Positions 1-9,249 of a stretch of DNA of 64,000 nucleotides are shown here, one piece after another. Under the pieces are notes generated by a model, which saw nothing but the letters and a program-made list of their open reading frames with translations, was not told where the DNA came from and ran no database searches. The stretch comes from Actibacterium sp. MT2.3-13A. Lineage in GTDB: Bacteria; Pseudomonadota; Alphaproteobacteria; Rhodobacterales; Rhodobacteraceae. The position numbers and the translations under genes were made by a program. Position 1 is the stretch's first letter. The number at the start of each line of letters is the position of its first letter. Where the stretch lies: contig NZ_JAGSOU010000008.1 in the NCBI RefSeq assembly GCF_018139985.1, positions 62,001 to 126,000 on the forward strand. The letters run 5' to 3'.

Positions 1-476
1 CCCAGCGCGCGGGCCTCCGCGATGGCGGCGCTGCGGATGCGCAGCGTCAGCGCCGCGCGGTCCGAGCTGAGGATGTCCGCCGAACTGACCGAGCCCAGAA
101 CCTCGCGCGTCTCGGCGCGCAGGATGCGGTCCAGCCGGTCCTCGGCGGCGCGGATGCCGCCCACGCCCACCGCCTCGCGGAACTGGTGCACGTCGGCGAT
201 GCGGTAGCGCGCGAAGGCATCGACCACCAGGCGGCGGTCGTCCAGCGGGGTGACCTCCAGCGGGTCGATGTCGCGGCTCAGGATGCGGTCGTCATAGCGC
301 ACGATCTCCTGGATCAGCGGGATCTTGAAGGACAGGCCCGGCTCTTCCTTCACGTCCACGACGCGGCCGAATTGCAGGACCAGCGCCTTCTCGCGCTCGT
401 CCACGATGAAGACCGAGGACAGCCCGACGGCCGCCAGGATCGCGATCACGGGCAGGATGAATGTTGCTTTCTTCAT
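1..476 (-). CDS. hflC: HflC, membrane protease modulator (partial, C-terminus outside window)
   Basis: This is the first 158 codons of HflC; the rest lies beyond the left edge. The protein starts MKKATFILPVIAILAAVGL, a single N-terminal membrane anchor, and continues into an SPFH/band-7 domain (VDEREKALVLQFGRV, then FKIPLIQEIVRYD). In the known family, HflC pairs with HflK in a large periplasm-facing complex that surrounds and restrains the FtsH protease. The ATG at 476 lies 3 bases after the hflK stop codon, so the two are surely co-transcribed and probably translationally coupled. Nothing unusual is seen in the visible part. Confidence 0.95.
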   Translation of the reverse strand, partial: MKKATFILPVIAILAAVGLSSVFIVDEREKALVLQFGRVVDVKEEPGLSFKIPLIQEIVRYDDRILSRDIDPLEVTPLDDRRLVVDAFARYRIADVHQFREAVGVGGIRAAEDRLDRILRAETREVLGSVSSADILSSDRAALTLRIRSAAIAEARAL

Positions 477-479
477 GGC

Positions 480-1619
480 TCAGTTCCCCCCCGTGGCGCC
501 TTTGCGCAGCTCGTTGAGCGGCAGATAGGGCACGACGCCCAGGCCGCCCTCGCCGCCCTCGTCGATGATCACCTTGTCGACGCGGCCCAGAACCTGCTCC
601 ATCGTCTCCAGATAGAGGCGCTTGCGCGTCACCTCGGGGGCCTTGCGGTATTCCTCAAGGACGGCGGTGAAGCGGCTGGCCTCACCCTGCGCCTCGTTGA
701 CGACGCGGGCGCGGTAGCCTTCGGCTTCCTCCAGCACCTGCGCGGCCTCGCCGCGGGCGCCGGCGACGACGCGGTTGGCATAGGCATCGGCCTGTTTCTC
801 AAGCCGGTCGCGCTCCTGCTCGGCGGCCTGCACCTCGCGGAAGCTGTCGATCACCTCGCGCGGCGGGTCGGCCTTGTCGAAGTTCACGCGCACCACATTC
901 ATGCCCGAGTCGTAGCTGTCGAGCGTGGACTGGATCAGATCCTTCAGGCGGTCGGCGATCGGGCCACGGTCACGGTTCAGGATCGGCGCCAGCTCCGATT
1001 GCGCGATGATCTCGCGCATCGCCGATTCCGACACGGCGCGGATGGTCTGCTGCGGGTCGCGCAGGTTGAACAGGAACTCGGCGGGGTCGTTGATGTTCCA
1101 CACCACCTGGAAGTCGATATCGACGATATTCTCGTCGCCGGTCAGCATCAGGCCGGCATCGCCGCTGCCGCGGCCGACGCCGATATCCTCGGTCTGTTCG
1201 CGGGTCACGGGGATCACCTCGGCGCGGACCAGCGGCCAGGGCGCGAAGTTCAGGCCGGGATTGCCGATGCAGTCGCCGCGGCATTCGCCGAGGAACAGCT
1301 CGACCGACTGCTCTTCGGGCCGGACCGTGTAGAACGAGGCCAGGCCCCACAGCACCACGGCCACCAGCCCGCCCAGCACCACCGTGCCGCGGGTGAAGGC
1401 CGGGCCGCCGCTGCCGCCGCCGGGGCGGCGCGGCCCACCGGCGCCGCCGCGTCCGCCCATAAGGACGCGCAGCTGCTCCTGCCCCTTTTTCATCAGCTCG
1501 TCGATTTCGGGAATCTGCGGCCCCTCGTCGCCAGGCCCGCGCCCGCCGCCAGGGCGCTTGCCTCCGCCGTTGTTGTTCGAACCGCCGCTTCCCCAGGGTC
1601 CGCCAGTGTTTCCAGACAT
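480..1619 (-). CDS. hflK: HflK, FtsH protease regulator subunit
   Basis: The protein has 379 residues, normal for HflK. It begins with a Gly/Asn/Pro-rich cytoplasmic tail (about residues 1-75), then one transmembrane helix (about 78-98), then an SPFH/band-7 domain and a long helical region rich in Glu, Arg and Ala (about 255-330) typical of the assembly helix of this family. It forms a hetero-oligomer with HflC that modulates FtsH-dependent degradation of membrane proteins. It follows gor on the same strand after a 71-base gap and runs directly into hflC. The ATG at 1619 gives the expected glycine-rich start. Confidence 0.95.
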   Translation of the reverse strand: MSGNTGGPWGSGGSNNNGGGKRPGGGRGPGDEGPQIPEIDELMKKGQEQLRVLMGGRGGAGGPRRPGGGSGGPAFTRGTVVLGGLVAVVLWGLASFYTVRPEEQSVELFLGECRGDCIGNPGLNFAPWPLVRAEVIPVTREQTEDIGVGRGSGDAGLMLTGDENIVDIDFQVVWNINDPAEFLFNLRDPQQTIRAVSESAMREIIAQSELAPILNRDRGPIADRLKDLIQSTLDSYDSGMNVVRVNFDKADPPREVIDSFREVQAAEQERDRLEKQADAYANRVVAGARGEAAQVLEEAEGYRARVVNEAQGEASRFTAVLEEYRKAPEVTRKRLYLETMEQVLGRVDKVIIDEGGEGGLGVVPYLPLNELRKGATGGN

Positions 1620-1690
1620 CTAGGTTTTCACCCCTTTTCGTCTCTCTTTTTCATGTTCGTCATTCGTAAGTGGTCGCCCCGGCGCGGAAA

Positions 1691-3049
1691 TCAAGCCGTG
1701 CGCGTCGGCGACTTCATCGTGACCAGCTCTTCGGCCATGGTCGGGTGCACCGCCACGGTGCGGTCGAAATCCTCTTTCGTGGCGCCCATCTTGATCGCCA
1801 CGGCGGCCAGCTGGATCAGCTCGCCCGCGTGATCGGCCACGATGTGGCAGCCCAGCACCTTGCGCGTGGCCTGGCTGACGATCAGCTTCATCAGCACCCG
1901 GTCGTCGCGCCCGGCGAACAGCGTCTGCATCGGGCGGAAGGCGGCGGAATAGACCTCGATCGGCTCCCGCTCGCGGGCCTGTTCCTCGGTCAGGCCCACC
2001 GCGCCCAGCTCGGGCTGGGTGAAGACGGCCGAGGCCACCAGCTCATGGTCGGGGCTGGTCGGGCGGCCGTGGAACACCGTCTCGACGAAGGCCGCGCCCT
2101 CGCGGATCGCCACCGGGGTCAGGTTGATGCGGTCGGTCACGTCGCCCACGGCATAGATCGAGGGCACCGAGGTCTGCGAATAGGCGTCGACGATCACCTC
2201 GCCGCGCCGGCCCAGCCTCACCCCTGCCTCTTCCAGCCCCAGCCCGTCGCTGTTGGGCACGCGGCCGGTGGCATACATCACCGCATCGTAGCTCGCGTCG
2301 TGGCCGGTGGAGGATTTCACCGCAATGCCCTCGGCGGTCTTCTCCATCGAGATCACGTCGGTGCCCACATGCAGGTTCACGCCCCTGTCGCGCATCAGGT
2401 CGGCGACATGGCCGCGCGCCTCGTCGTCGAAGCCGCGCAGCACCTGCGCGCCGCGGTAGAACTGCGTCACCTCGACACCCAGCCCGTTCATGATGCAGGC
2501 GAACTCGCAGGCGATGAAGCCGCCACCGACGATCAGCAGCCGCTTCGGCAACTGGTCGAGCTTGAACATCTCGTTCGAGGTGATGGCCAGCTCATGGCCG
2601 GGAAATTCAGGGACGAAGGGCCGCCCGCCGGTGGCCACCAGGATGTGCTTGGCGGTGAATTCCTCGCCCGTGGAAAGCTTCACCCGATGCGCGTCGCTGA
2701 GCGTGGCGCGGGCGGCGTGGATCTCGACGCCGGCCTTTTTCAGGTTGGCGGTGTAGATCCCTTCGAGCCGGGTCAGCTCCGCCTCGAGCTTGCCCTTGAA
2801 GATATCCCAGTCGAAGCCGCCGGCCTGCACGCCCCAGCCATAGGCGCGGGCATCCTCGAAAGCGCCGGAATAGCCCGAGGCGAAGACCATCAGCTTCTTC
2901 GGCACGCAACCGCGGATCACGCAGGTCCCGCCCATGCGGTATTCCTCGGCCAGGCCCACGCGGGCGCCGGCCTCGGCGGCCGCCAGGCGCGCCGCGCGCA
3001 CGCCGCCAGAGCCGCCGCCGATCACGAAGAGATCGTAGTCGAAACTCAT
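1691..3049 (-). CDS. gor: Glutathione-disulfide reductase
   Basis: A 452-residue flavoprotein that reduces glutathione disulfide with NADPH. The FAD-binding GGGSGG motif is at residues 11-16, and the redox disulfide lies in GGTCVIRGCVPKK with Cys43 and Cys48. A second nucleotide-binding motif (VGGGFIACEFA) follows mid-protein. The C-terminal dimerisation domain ends with the catalytic His-Glu pair in HPTMAEE (His435, Glu440). Length and motifs are those of class I pyridine nucleotide-disulfide oxidoreductases. Start MSFDYDLFVIGGG is the natural one. The gene begins 9 bases after the rpiA stop, so the two form an operon that links NADPH-dependent thiol recycling with the pentose phosphate pathway. 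Confidence 0.95.
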   Translation of the reverse strand: MSFDYDLFVIGGGSGGVRAARLAAAEAGARVGLAEEYRMGGTCVIRGCVPKKLMVFASGYSGAFEDARAYGWGVQAGGFDWDIFKGKLEAELTRLEGIYTANLKKAGVEIHAARATLSDAHRVKLSTGEEFTAKHILVATGGRPFVPEFPGHELAITSNEMFKLDQLPKRLLIVGGGFIACEFACIMNGLGVEVTQFYRGAQVLRGFDDEARGHVADLMRDRGVNLHVGTDVISMEKTAEGIAVKSSTGHDASYDAVMYATGRVPNSDGLGLEEAGVRLGRRGEVIVDAYSQTSVPSIYAVGDVTDRINLTPVAIREGAAFVETVFHGRPTSPDHELVASAVFTQPELGAVGLTEEQAREREPIEVYSAAFRPMQTLFAGRDDRVLMKLIVSQATRKVLGCHIVADHAGELIQLAAVAIKMGATKEDFDRTVAVHPTMAEELVTMKSPTRTA

Positions 3050-3058
3050 GTCCTGTCC

Positions 3059-3841
3059 TTACAGATCGGAAAAGATGTTTTCGCTGCCCAGCAGGTCGAT
3101 CTTTTCTTCCTCGACCGTGCCGGCGTTGATGTCGCGCACCTCCACCCTTCCGTCGCCGTGCCCGATCACCACCACGTCGCAGATGTCGATGAAGAGCCCG
3201 TTCTCAACCACGCCCGGCACCTGGTTCAGCGCCAGCGACAGCTGCCGCGGGTTGCCGATGCGGCCCAGGTGCAGATCGACGATGAAATTGCCCTCGTCGG
3301 TAACGAAGGCAGCCTCGCCGTTCATCCGCAGCGTGACCTCGCGGTTCAGCACCTCGAAATTGATCAGCATCTCCTCGATCAGCGCCTTGGTGGTCTGCCA
3401 GCCGAAGGGGATCACCTCCACCGGCAGCGGGAAGGCGCCCAGCGTGCTGACCTCCTTGGCGACGTCGGCGATCACGATCATCCGGTCCGAGGCGGTGGCC
3501 ACGATCTTCTCCTGCAGCAGCGCGCCGCCGCCGCCCTTGATCAGGTTGAGCTCGCCGTCGAACTCATCCGCGCCGTCGATGGTCAGGTCCAGCCATTTCG
3601 CCTCGTCGAGCGAGATCACCTCGATCCCGACCTGGCGGGCCAGTTCGGCGGTGCGGGTAGAGGTCGGCACGCCCTGGATCCGCAGCCCGCCGTCGCGGAC
3701 CATCTCGCCCAGGCAGCGCACCATCCAGGCCGCGGTGGAGCCCGTTCCAAGCCCAACCTTCATGCCGTCCTCGACGAAGCCGACGGCGCGTTTGGCGGCC
3801 ACGAACTTGGCCTTGTCGATGGGGGAAAGCTCTCCGGTCAT
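3059..3841 (-). CDS. rpiA: Ribose-5-phosphate isomerase A
   Basis: A 260-residue RpiA that interconverts ribose 5-phosphate and ribulose 5-phosphate in the cytoplasmic pentose phosphate pathway. The phosphate-binding GLGTGSTAAWMV segment and the active-site motif IDGADEFDGELNLIKGGG are intact. The reading frame stays open far upstream, but the ATG at 3841 (MTGELSPIDKAKF) is chosen because a good AGGAGA ribosome site lies about 10 bases before it and because family members start here. It is the first gene of the minus-strand rpiA-gor-hflK-hflC run. Confidence 0.95.
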   Translation of the reverse strand: MTGELSPIDKAKFVAAKRAVGFVEDGMKVGLGTGSTAAWMVRCLGEMVRDGGLRIQGVPTSTRTAELARQVGIEVISLDEAKWLDLTIDGADEFDGELNLIKGGGGALLQEKIVATASDRMIVIADVAKEVSTLGAFPLPVEVIPFGWQTTKALIEEMLINFEVLNREVTLRMNGEAAFVTDEGNFIVDLHLGRIGNPRQLSLALNQVPGVVENGLFIDICDVVVIGHGDGRVEVRDINAGTVEEEKIDLLGSENIFSDL

Positions 3842-4037
3842 GGCATGGTCTCCTGCGTTGCGCCCCGCCGTTATAGGCAAAGCGGGCATGGGCTGCGAGG
3901 GTGAATCCGCCCGATCGCCCCGCCCGGCGCCGGGAAATGCGGCGATCCGTCGGATTTCGGTGGCCAAGGGCCGGCGGGATGGTCCAGAAACGGCCCAAAC
4001 GCCCGCCCGCGCGGCCCTACCCATGAGGCATCCCCGA

Positions 4038-5417
4038 GTGTTCCTTTCCGTCTTCGACATGTTCAAGGTGGGCATCGGCCCGTCGTCATCGCACACGATG
4101 GGGCCGATGGTCGCCGCGGCGCGGTTTCTCGACCTGCTGCGCGCCTCGCCCTTCGAGGCGCAGGGCCTGCGCGCCTCGCTGCACGGCTCGCTGGCCTTCA
4201 CCGGCGTCGGCCACGCCACCGACCGCGCGACGATACTCGGCCTCGCCGGCTTCGCGCCCGAAACCTACGACCACGACAGGGCCGAGGCCGCGCTGGCCGC
4301 GATCCGGGCGGAACACCGCGTCACGCCCCCGGGCCTCGGCGCGCTGAAATTCGACCCCGAAACCGACCTCGTTTTCGACTACGGCCCGCCGCTCGACGGC
4401 CATGCCAACGGCATGATCCTGATGGCCACCGATCCGCAGGGCGACGTGCTGCTGCAGGAGACCTATTACTCCATCGGCGGCGGCTTCGTCGTGACCGCGG
4501 CCGAGCACCGCGGCGGCGAGAAGGCCGCCGAGGCGCGGTTGCGGCCGATCCCCTACCCGTTCAAATCCGCCGCCGAGATGCTGGAGATGGCCCGCGACAG
4601 CGGCAAGACCATCGCCGAGATGAAGCGCGCCAACGAACTGGTCTTCCGCAGTCCGGCGGAACTCGACGCCGGGATCAGGCGGCTGTGGGAGGTGATGGAC
4701 GCCTGCATCACCCGCGGGCTGGCGGCCGAGGGCACCCTGCCCGGCGGGCTGAAGGTGCGGCGTCGAGCCCGCGCCATCCACGAGGCGCTGCTGGCTGAGC
4801 GCGGGATGAACCTCAACGCGCCGCACACGATCAACGACTGGATCAGCACCTATGCCATGGCGGTGAACGAGGAGAACGCCGCCGGCGGCCAGGTGGTGAC
4901 CGCGCCGACCAACGGCGCGGCGGGCGTGCTGCCCGCCACCGTCCGCTACTGGCTCGACCATGTGCCCGGCGCCACCACGGCCCGCCTGCCCGACCTCTTC
5001 CTGACCGCCGCCGCCATCGGCGGGCTGGTCAAGCACAACGCCTCGATCTCCGGCGCCGAGGCCGGCTGCCAGGCCGAGGTCGGCTCGGCCGCCGCCATGG
5101 CCGCGGCGGGGCTGACCGCGGTTCTGGGCGGCACGCCCGAGCAGATCGAAAACGCCGCCGAGATCGCGCTGGAGCATCACCTCGGCATGACCTGCGACCC
5201 GGTGAAGGGCCTGGTCCAGGTCCCCTGCATCGAGCGCAACGGCCTGGGCGCGATCAAGGCGGTCTCGGCCGCCTCGCTGGCGATGCGCGGCAACGGCTCG
5301 CATTTCGTGCCGCTCGACGCCTGCATCGAGACCATGCGCCAGACCGGGCGCGACATGCACGAGCATTACAAGGAAACCGCGCTCGGCGGGCTGGCGGTCA
5401 ACGTGCCCAATTGCTGA
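4038..5417 (+). CDS. sdaA: L-serine ammonia-lyase, iron-sulfur dependent, single-chain
   Basis: Converts L-serine to pyruvate and ammonia. The N-terminal beta domain carries the hallmark [14 protein letters not shown], with His19. Three cysteines at 344, 386 and 397 have the C-x41-C-x10-C spacing that binds the labile [4Fe-4S] cluster in type 2 bacterial serine dehydratases. I chose GTG 4038 (459 residues): it gives the family start M-FLSVFDMF and has GAGG 9 bases upstream. The in-frame ATG at 4023 would add five residues but has no ribosome site. The gene diverges from rpiA. A copy of a recurring 22-base element starts 3 bases after the stop. Confidence 0.93.
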   Translation: MFLSVFDMFKVGIGPSSSHTMGPMVAAARFLDLLRASPFEAQGLRASLHGSLAFTGVGHATDRATILGLAGFAPETYDHDRAEAALAAIRAEHRVTPPGLGALKFDPETDLVFDYGPPLDGHANGMILMATDPQGDVLLQETYYSIGGGFVVTAAEHRGGEKAAEARLRPIPYPFKSAAEMLEMARDSGKTIAEMKRANELVFRSPAELDAGIRRLWEVMDACITRGLAAEGTLPGGLKVRRRARAIHEALLAERGMNLNAPHTINDWISTYAMAVNEENAAGGQVVTAPTNGAAGVLPATVRYWLDHVPGATTARLPDLFLTAAAIGGLVKHNASISGAEAGCQAEVGSAAAMAAAGLTAVLGGTPEQIENAAEIALEHHLGMTCDPVKGLVQVPCIERNGLGAIKAVSAASLAMRGNGSHFVPLDACIETMRQTGRDMHEHYKETALGGLAVNVPNC

Positions 5418-5420
5418 CCC

Positions 5421-5445
5421 CTTCTTCTTGGCCCAAATACTCATC
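5421..5445 (+). repeat. Copy 1 of a recurring 22-base 3'-end element
   Basis: Starting 3 bases after the sdaA stop, this reads CTTCTTCTTGG followed by CCCAAATACTC and then ATC. The same element recurs at 22052-22073, 34772-34793 and 61708-61729, all on the minus strand and all downstream of a minus-strand gene. Its function is unknown; position and orientation suggest a 3'-UTR or transcript-end element. Confidence 0.85.
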
Positions 5446-5519
5446 TGCCGACCGGTGCGGGGCGCGGTGACCTCGGGGCGGTGGTTGCCGCCCGCCCCGC
5501 GCGCCCCTAACCTGCCGCC

Positions 5520-6416
5520 ATGCGCCCCGACCGCCCCGTTCCCGGCATCGCGCTGATGCTGCTGTTCTGCCTGCTCGCGCCGCTGGCCGATGCCATGGCC
5601 AAGCTGATCGGAGACCGTATCGCGCTGCTCAGCCTGGTCACCCTGCGCTTCGCCGCGCAGGTGGCGCTCCTGCTGCCCATCGTCTGGGCCACCGGGCGCG
5701 GCCTGCGCCTGCCCGCCCGAGGCTGGCGGCTGAGCCTGATCCGCACATTGCTGCATATCGCCGGCATCGCGCTGATGTTCCTCGCCCTGCGCCACCTGCC
5801 CCTGGCCGAGGCCATCGCCATCGCCTATGTCATGCCGTTCCTTCTGCTGCTGCTGGGCCGGCTGGTGCTGGACGAGGAGGTGGGACTCCGCCGCCTCGCC
5901 GCCTGCGCGGTGGGCTTCGCCGGCACGCTGATGGTGGTGCAGCCGAACTTCGCCGCGGTCGGCGCGCCGGCGCTGCTGCCGCTGGCGGTCGCGGTGGTCT
6001 TCGCGCTGTTCATGCTGGTCACGCGGCAATTGGCGCCCCTGGCCGACCCGATCGAGCTGCAGGCGCTGAACGGGCTGATCGCGCTGTCCCTGCTGCTGCC
6101 GGCCGTGGCGCTGGTGACGGCGCTCGACGCCGCGCCCGCCCTGCCGGCGCCGTCCGAGGGGCGGCTCTGGGCGCTTATGGCCGCGCTGGGGCTCCTCGGC
6201 ACGCTGGCGCATCTGGTGATGACCTGGGCGCTGCGCTTCGCGCCCTCGGCCACGCTGGCGCCGGTGCAATACCTGGAAATCCCCTTCGCCACGCTGATCG
6301 GGCTGGCGGTGTTCGGCGATTTCCCCAACGCGCTGGCGCTGGCCGGCATCGCGGTCACCATGAGCGCCGGGCTCTACATCGTGCTGCGCGAGCGCGCCCT
6401 CAGCAAAGCGCGCTGA
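5520..6416 (+). CDS. DMT superfamily (EamA) transporter
   Basis: A 298-residue, very hydrophobic protein with about ten predicted membrane helices in two EamA repeats, the architecture of drug/metabolite exporters such as RarD and YdcZ relatives. Conserved EamA landmarks are visible: [24 protein letters not shown] in the first half and [21 protein letters not shown] in the second. The substrate cannot be predicted from sequence. No clear Shine-Dalgarno precedes the ATG at 5520, but the next Met is inside the first helix. The stop overlaps the 3' end of the convergent thiamine pyrophosphokinase gene by 17 bases. Confidence 0.88.
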   Translation: MRPDRPVPGIALMLLFCLLAPLADAMAKLIGDRIALLSLVTLRFAAQVALLLPIVWATGRGLRLPARGWRLSLIRTLLHIAGIALMFLALRHLPLAEAIAIAYVMPFLLLLLGRLVLDEEVGLRRLAACAVGFAGTLMVVQPNFAAVGAPALLPLAVAVVFALFMLVTRQLAPLADPIELQALNGLIALSLLLPAVALVTALDAAPALPAPSEGRLWALMAALGLLGTLAHLVMTWALRFAPSATLAPVQYLEIPFATLIGLAVFGDFPNALALAGIAVTMSAGLYIVLRERALSKAR

Positions 6417-7059
6417 TCGCCGCGCCGAGGCCCGCGCGCGGCACGATCACCAGCATCAGAGGCGCCGCCATCGACAGTTCGACCACCCCGCCCTCGACCC
6501 GGTTGGAGGTGCCGATGCGCCCGCCCGGCAGAAAATCGATGCCCCTGATCGGCCATTTCAGCCCGCGGCTTTCGCCCCTGACCGGCCCCATCGGGAACAG
6601 CGAAAGGCGGCTGCCCGGCTCCAGTTCGATGCGCAGCTCCGGCGGGCAGAGAAAGACGATGTCGCTGCCCCCGATCAGGATGCAGCGGCGGCCGGGAGCG
6701 CGGGTGAGCCCGGCCAGCGCGGCCAGCTTGTGATCCAGCCGGGCGCCCAGAAACCCCACCCCCAGCAGCAGCGGCGCCTCGACCAGACGCAGGCATTTGT
6801 CGAAATCGGTGGTTTCCTGCTCAGCGATCGGGTGCAGCCGCGCGGCCGGGATCACCCGGCGCGCCTCCTCGCTCAGCGAATCGAAATCCCCGATCACCGC
6901 CTCCGGCATCAGCCCCTCGGCCAGCGCCCGGTCGGCGCCGCCGTCGGCCGCCACCAGAAGCGGCGCGTGCGACAGCGCCACCTCCAGATCGCCCGGATCC
7001 ATCGCGCCCCCGCCGAGGAGGGTAACCATCTCGTTTGTCTGAACAATCAACGAAGTCAT
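6400..7059 (-). CDS. thiN: Thiamine pyrophosphokinase
   Basis: A 219-residue enzyme that transfers pyrophosphate from ATP to thiamine to make thiamine diphosphate. Diagnostic motifs are in order: AADGGADRAL, IGDFDSLSEEAR, TTDFDKCLRLV and GARLDHKLAAL (the family's GGRxDH, with Ala in place of Gly). The reading frame extends upstream to 7119, but Met at 7059 (MTSLIVQTNEMVTLLGGG) matches the usual start. It is convergent with the DMT transporter and divergent from the acidic protein at 7201. No TPP riboswitch is visible upstream, which is reasonable for a salvage kinase. Confidence 0.9.
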   Translation of the reverse strand: MTSLIVQTNEMVTLLGGGAMDPGDLEVALSHAPLLVAADGGADRALAEGLMPEAVIGDFDSLSEEARRVIPAARLHPIAEQETTDFDKCLRLVEAPLLLGVGFLGARLDHKLAALAGLTRAPGRRCILIGGSDIVFLCPPELRIELEPGSRLSLFPMGPVRGESRGLKWPIRGIDFLPGGRIGTSNRVEGGVVELSMAAPLMLVIVPRAGLGAAISALC

Positions 7060-7130
7060 GCCGGGATTACTGCGCCATTCCGCAACAGACCACAATGCGG
7101 CCCATTTTATATCCCCCAAATATCCCAGTT

Positions 7131-7159
7131 TTGTTCAATTTGGCGAAGGGCTGTATGAT
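7131..7159 (+). promoter_or_regulatory. Candidate sigma70-type promoter for the acidic protein gene
   Basis: TTGTTC at 7131-7136 and TATGAT at 7154-7159 are separated by 17 bases, about 40 bases before the start codon at 7201. The -10 hexamer matches consensus at five of six positions; the -35 is weak. The region is also locally AT-rich compared with its surroundings. Confidence 0.4.
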
Positions 7160-7200
7160 ATCACCGCTGTTGCTGGACTGGGGAGAAAGCGAGCAGGCAT

Positions 7201-9183
7201 ATGGTTGGTGCGAGTAAAATACTCACCGTTTCTTACGGGACTTTCTCTTGCACTCTTGAGGGATTTGACGATTCGTTCGGAACGATGAAGGCGATCGCGG
7301 AATATTTCCGCAACCTGGCCGCGGATGACCGGTATTTCGGAGCCGAGCCGCCCACGCCCGACGCGGAGATGCTGCAACGCATCGCCGAACGCGAAATCCG
7401 CAAGCGTGTCGAAGCACATATCGGGGAGGAAGGGATCGTTCTGCGCGCCGCCGGCGCCCAGGCCGGGCTGCCGCCGGCCGCCGCGCCCGCCCCGGCCGAG
7501 CCCGCGAGCGAACCGCCAGCGGCCGCGGTCGAACCCGCCGGGGCCCCTGCGGCCGAGGCTCCGCTCCCGCCCGCCGGGACGGCCGAGACCGAATCGGTCG
7601 CCGCCAAGCTTGCCCGCATCCGCGCCGTGGTCGATCACGCCCGCGCCGCGCCCCCGGCCCTCCATGCCGGCTACGCCGAGGACGAAGAGGCCGAGACGGA
7701 GGTCTATGACAGCGCGGTCGCGCTGCCCGAGACGGAGGCGGAGGACGAAGCCGCCGCGTTCGAGGCGCAGCCCGCCGAAGAGGACGTCACCGAAGAGACG
7801 TTCGCGGAGGACGAGGAAGCGGTGGATGACACCCCGATCCTGACCTCCATCTCGCGCAAGCTGCGCGCGGCGCCGGAACCGGCCGCGCCGGTCGGGGAAG
7901 CCGCCGAGGACGAGGACGAATTCGAAGCCTATGAAGCCTATGGCGAAGAGGAGGCCGCGCTCGAGGAGAGCGCGGAGGACGATATCCTCGCCGGGGCGGC
8001 CCCCGACGCGACGATGGAAGAAGCAACCTTCGACGCGACCCTGCGCCTCGAGGAAGAGGCAGAACTGACCGTCTCGGTCAGCGAAGAGCAGCCGGAGGCG
8101 GCGTGGGACGAGGCCGAGGAGGAAGCCGCCGCAGAAGAGCCCGAAACCCGCGCTCAGGCGCCGGAGGACGAGGCCGCCGAAACCGCTGCCAAGGTTGGCG
8201 AAGAAGACCGCTTCGGCGAGAAATTCGGCGCGCGCGCGACCGCCCCCGAGGTCGCGCAGGACGCCGCCTCGCGGGCCCGCGCCCGGGTGCTCAGGATCAA
8301 GCGCGCCGATCTCGAAGGCGGCCCGGCCGCCGTTCCGGCCGAGGCGGCCGAACCGGCGCAACCGGCGAGCGACCTGTCGCCCGAGGACGAGGCCGACCTG
8401 ATGGCCGAACTGGCCGAGGTCGAGCGCGAAGCCGAGCGCGCCGGCCGCCGCCAGGGTCGCGCCCGGCTGCAATCCTCGGATCTGGAGGAGGAGGAAACCG
8501 CCGTCTCCCGGTTGATCGCCACCACCAACACCAAGCTCGAGGGCCCGGAACACCGCCGCCGCCGCACCGCCATCGCCCATCTCAAGGCCGCGGTGGCCGC
8601 CACCGTGGCCGAGCGGCGCCTGTCGCGCGGGCGTGACGAACAGGCCGAGGAGGCCGCCGAGATGGCGCCCTACCGACAGGACCTGGCCAAGGTGGTGCGC
8701 CCGCGCCGCCCCGAGCGGCGCGGCAATGAGGAGGGCCAGAAAATGGCCCCCCTGATGCTGGTCTCGGAGCAGCGCATCGACCGGCCCACCGCCGCCCCCT
8801 CGGCGCCGGTCCGCCCGCAGCGCGTGGCGCGCGGCAACCTGGCGCTGCAGGCCCATGACGAGGAGGAGGCCGAGGCCGAAGGCGAAATCGCGCTCCGCGC
8901 CGCCGGCAGCTTTGCCGATTATGCCGAGGAACGCGGCGCGCGTGGCCTGTCCGAGTTGCTGGAAGCCGCCGGCGCCTACCTGTCCGAGGTCGAGGGGCTG
9001 GACAGCTTCTCCCGGCCGCAGGCGATGCGGCTGGTGGACGCGACCAGCGAGGCGGATATCTCGCGCGAGGACCGGCTGCGCGCCTTCGGCCGGCTGCTGC
9101 GCGAGGGCAAGTTCGAGCGGATCAAGCGCGGCCAGTTCACGATCTCGAACGCCTCCCGCTTCCACTCCGGCCGGCGCGCATAA
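7201..9183 (+). CDS. Large acidic protein of unknown function, ordered ends and disordered middle
   Basis: A 660-residue protein I cannot assign. The first 80 or so residues look folded (SKILTVSYGTFSCTLEGFDD, then AIAEYFRNLAADDRYFGAE). Residues about 90-560 are dominated by Ala, Glu, Asp and Pro and should be disordered, with charged patches around residues 430-530 (SRLIATTNTKLEGPEHRRRR and following). The last 85 residues (GARGLSELLEAAGAYLSEVE onward, ending FERIKRGQFTISNASRF) look helical and folded. There is no signal peptide or membrane helix. It is transcribed alone, with a promoter candidate at 7131 and a strong terminator right after it. The two-ended layout suggests a scaffold or adaptor, but that is inference only. 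Confidence 0.8.
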   Translation: MVGASKILTVSYGTFSCTLEGFDDSFGTMKAIAEYFRNLAADDRYFGAEPPTPDAEMLQRIAEREIRKRVEAHIGEEGIVLRAAGAQAGLPPAAAPAPAEPASEPPAAAVEPAGAPAAEAPLPPAGTAETESVAAKLARIRAVVDHARAAPPALHAGYAEDEEAETEVYDSAVALPETEAEDEAAAFEAQPAEEDVTEETFAEDEEAVDDTPILTSISRKLRAAPEPAAPVGEAAEDEDEFEAYEAYGEEEAALEESAEDDILAGAAPDATMEEATFDATLRLEEEAELTVSVSEEQPEAAWDEAEEEAAAEEPETRAQAPEDEAAETAAKVGEEDRFGEKFGARATAPEVAQDAASRARARVLRIKRADLEGGPAAVPAEAAEPAQPASDLSPEDEADLMAELAEVEREAERAGRRQGRARLQSSDLEEEETAVSRLIATTNTKLEGPEHRRRRTAIAHLKAAVAATVAERRLSRGRDEQAEEAAEMAPYRQDLAKVVRPRRPERRGNEEGQKMAPLMLVSEQRIDRPTAAPSAPVRPQRVARGNLALQAHDEEEAEAEGEIALRAAGSFADYAEERGARGLSELLEAAGAYLSEVEGLDSFSRPQAMRLVDATSEADISREDRLRAFGRLLREGKFERIKRGQFTISNASRFHSGRRA

Positions 9184-9215
9184 CCGCAGCGGGCCCTGCG
9201 CCCGCGGACCACAAG

Positions 9216-9249
9216 GAAAAAGGCGAAGGCCCCGGGCCTTCGCCTTTTT
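9216..9249. terminator. Bidirectional intrinsic terminator
   Basis: A GGCGAAGG / CCTTCGCC stem around a short C/G loop is flanked by AAAAA on the left and TTTTT on the right. It sits between the convergent acidic-protein gene (stop 9183) and the DUF2842 gene (stop 9250), so it can end transcription from both sides. Confidence 0.9.

Noticed and set aside
186-3904. Long open frames on the plus strand opposite hflK, gor and rpiA
   Set aside because: They run antisense to clear conserved genes, are rich in Arg, His and Ala, lack ribosome sites and known motifs, and are the usual shadows of GC-rich coding sequence.
7060-7200. TPP riboswitch upstream of thiamine pyrophosphokinase
   Set aside because: The gap holds no CTGAGA or matching conserved arms of the thi-box.
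7135-9165. 676-codon open frame opposite the acidic protein
   Set aside because: It is Gly/Arg/Leu-rich with no starts or domains of note, ends inside the opposite gene's upstream region and has no ribosome site. The plus-strand frame has the promoter, terminator and a plausible protein.
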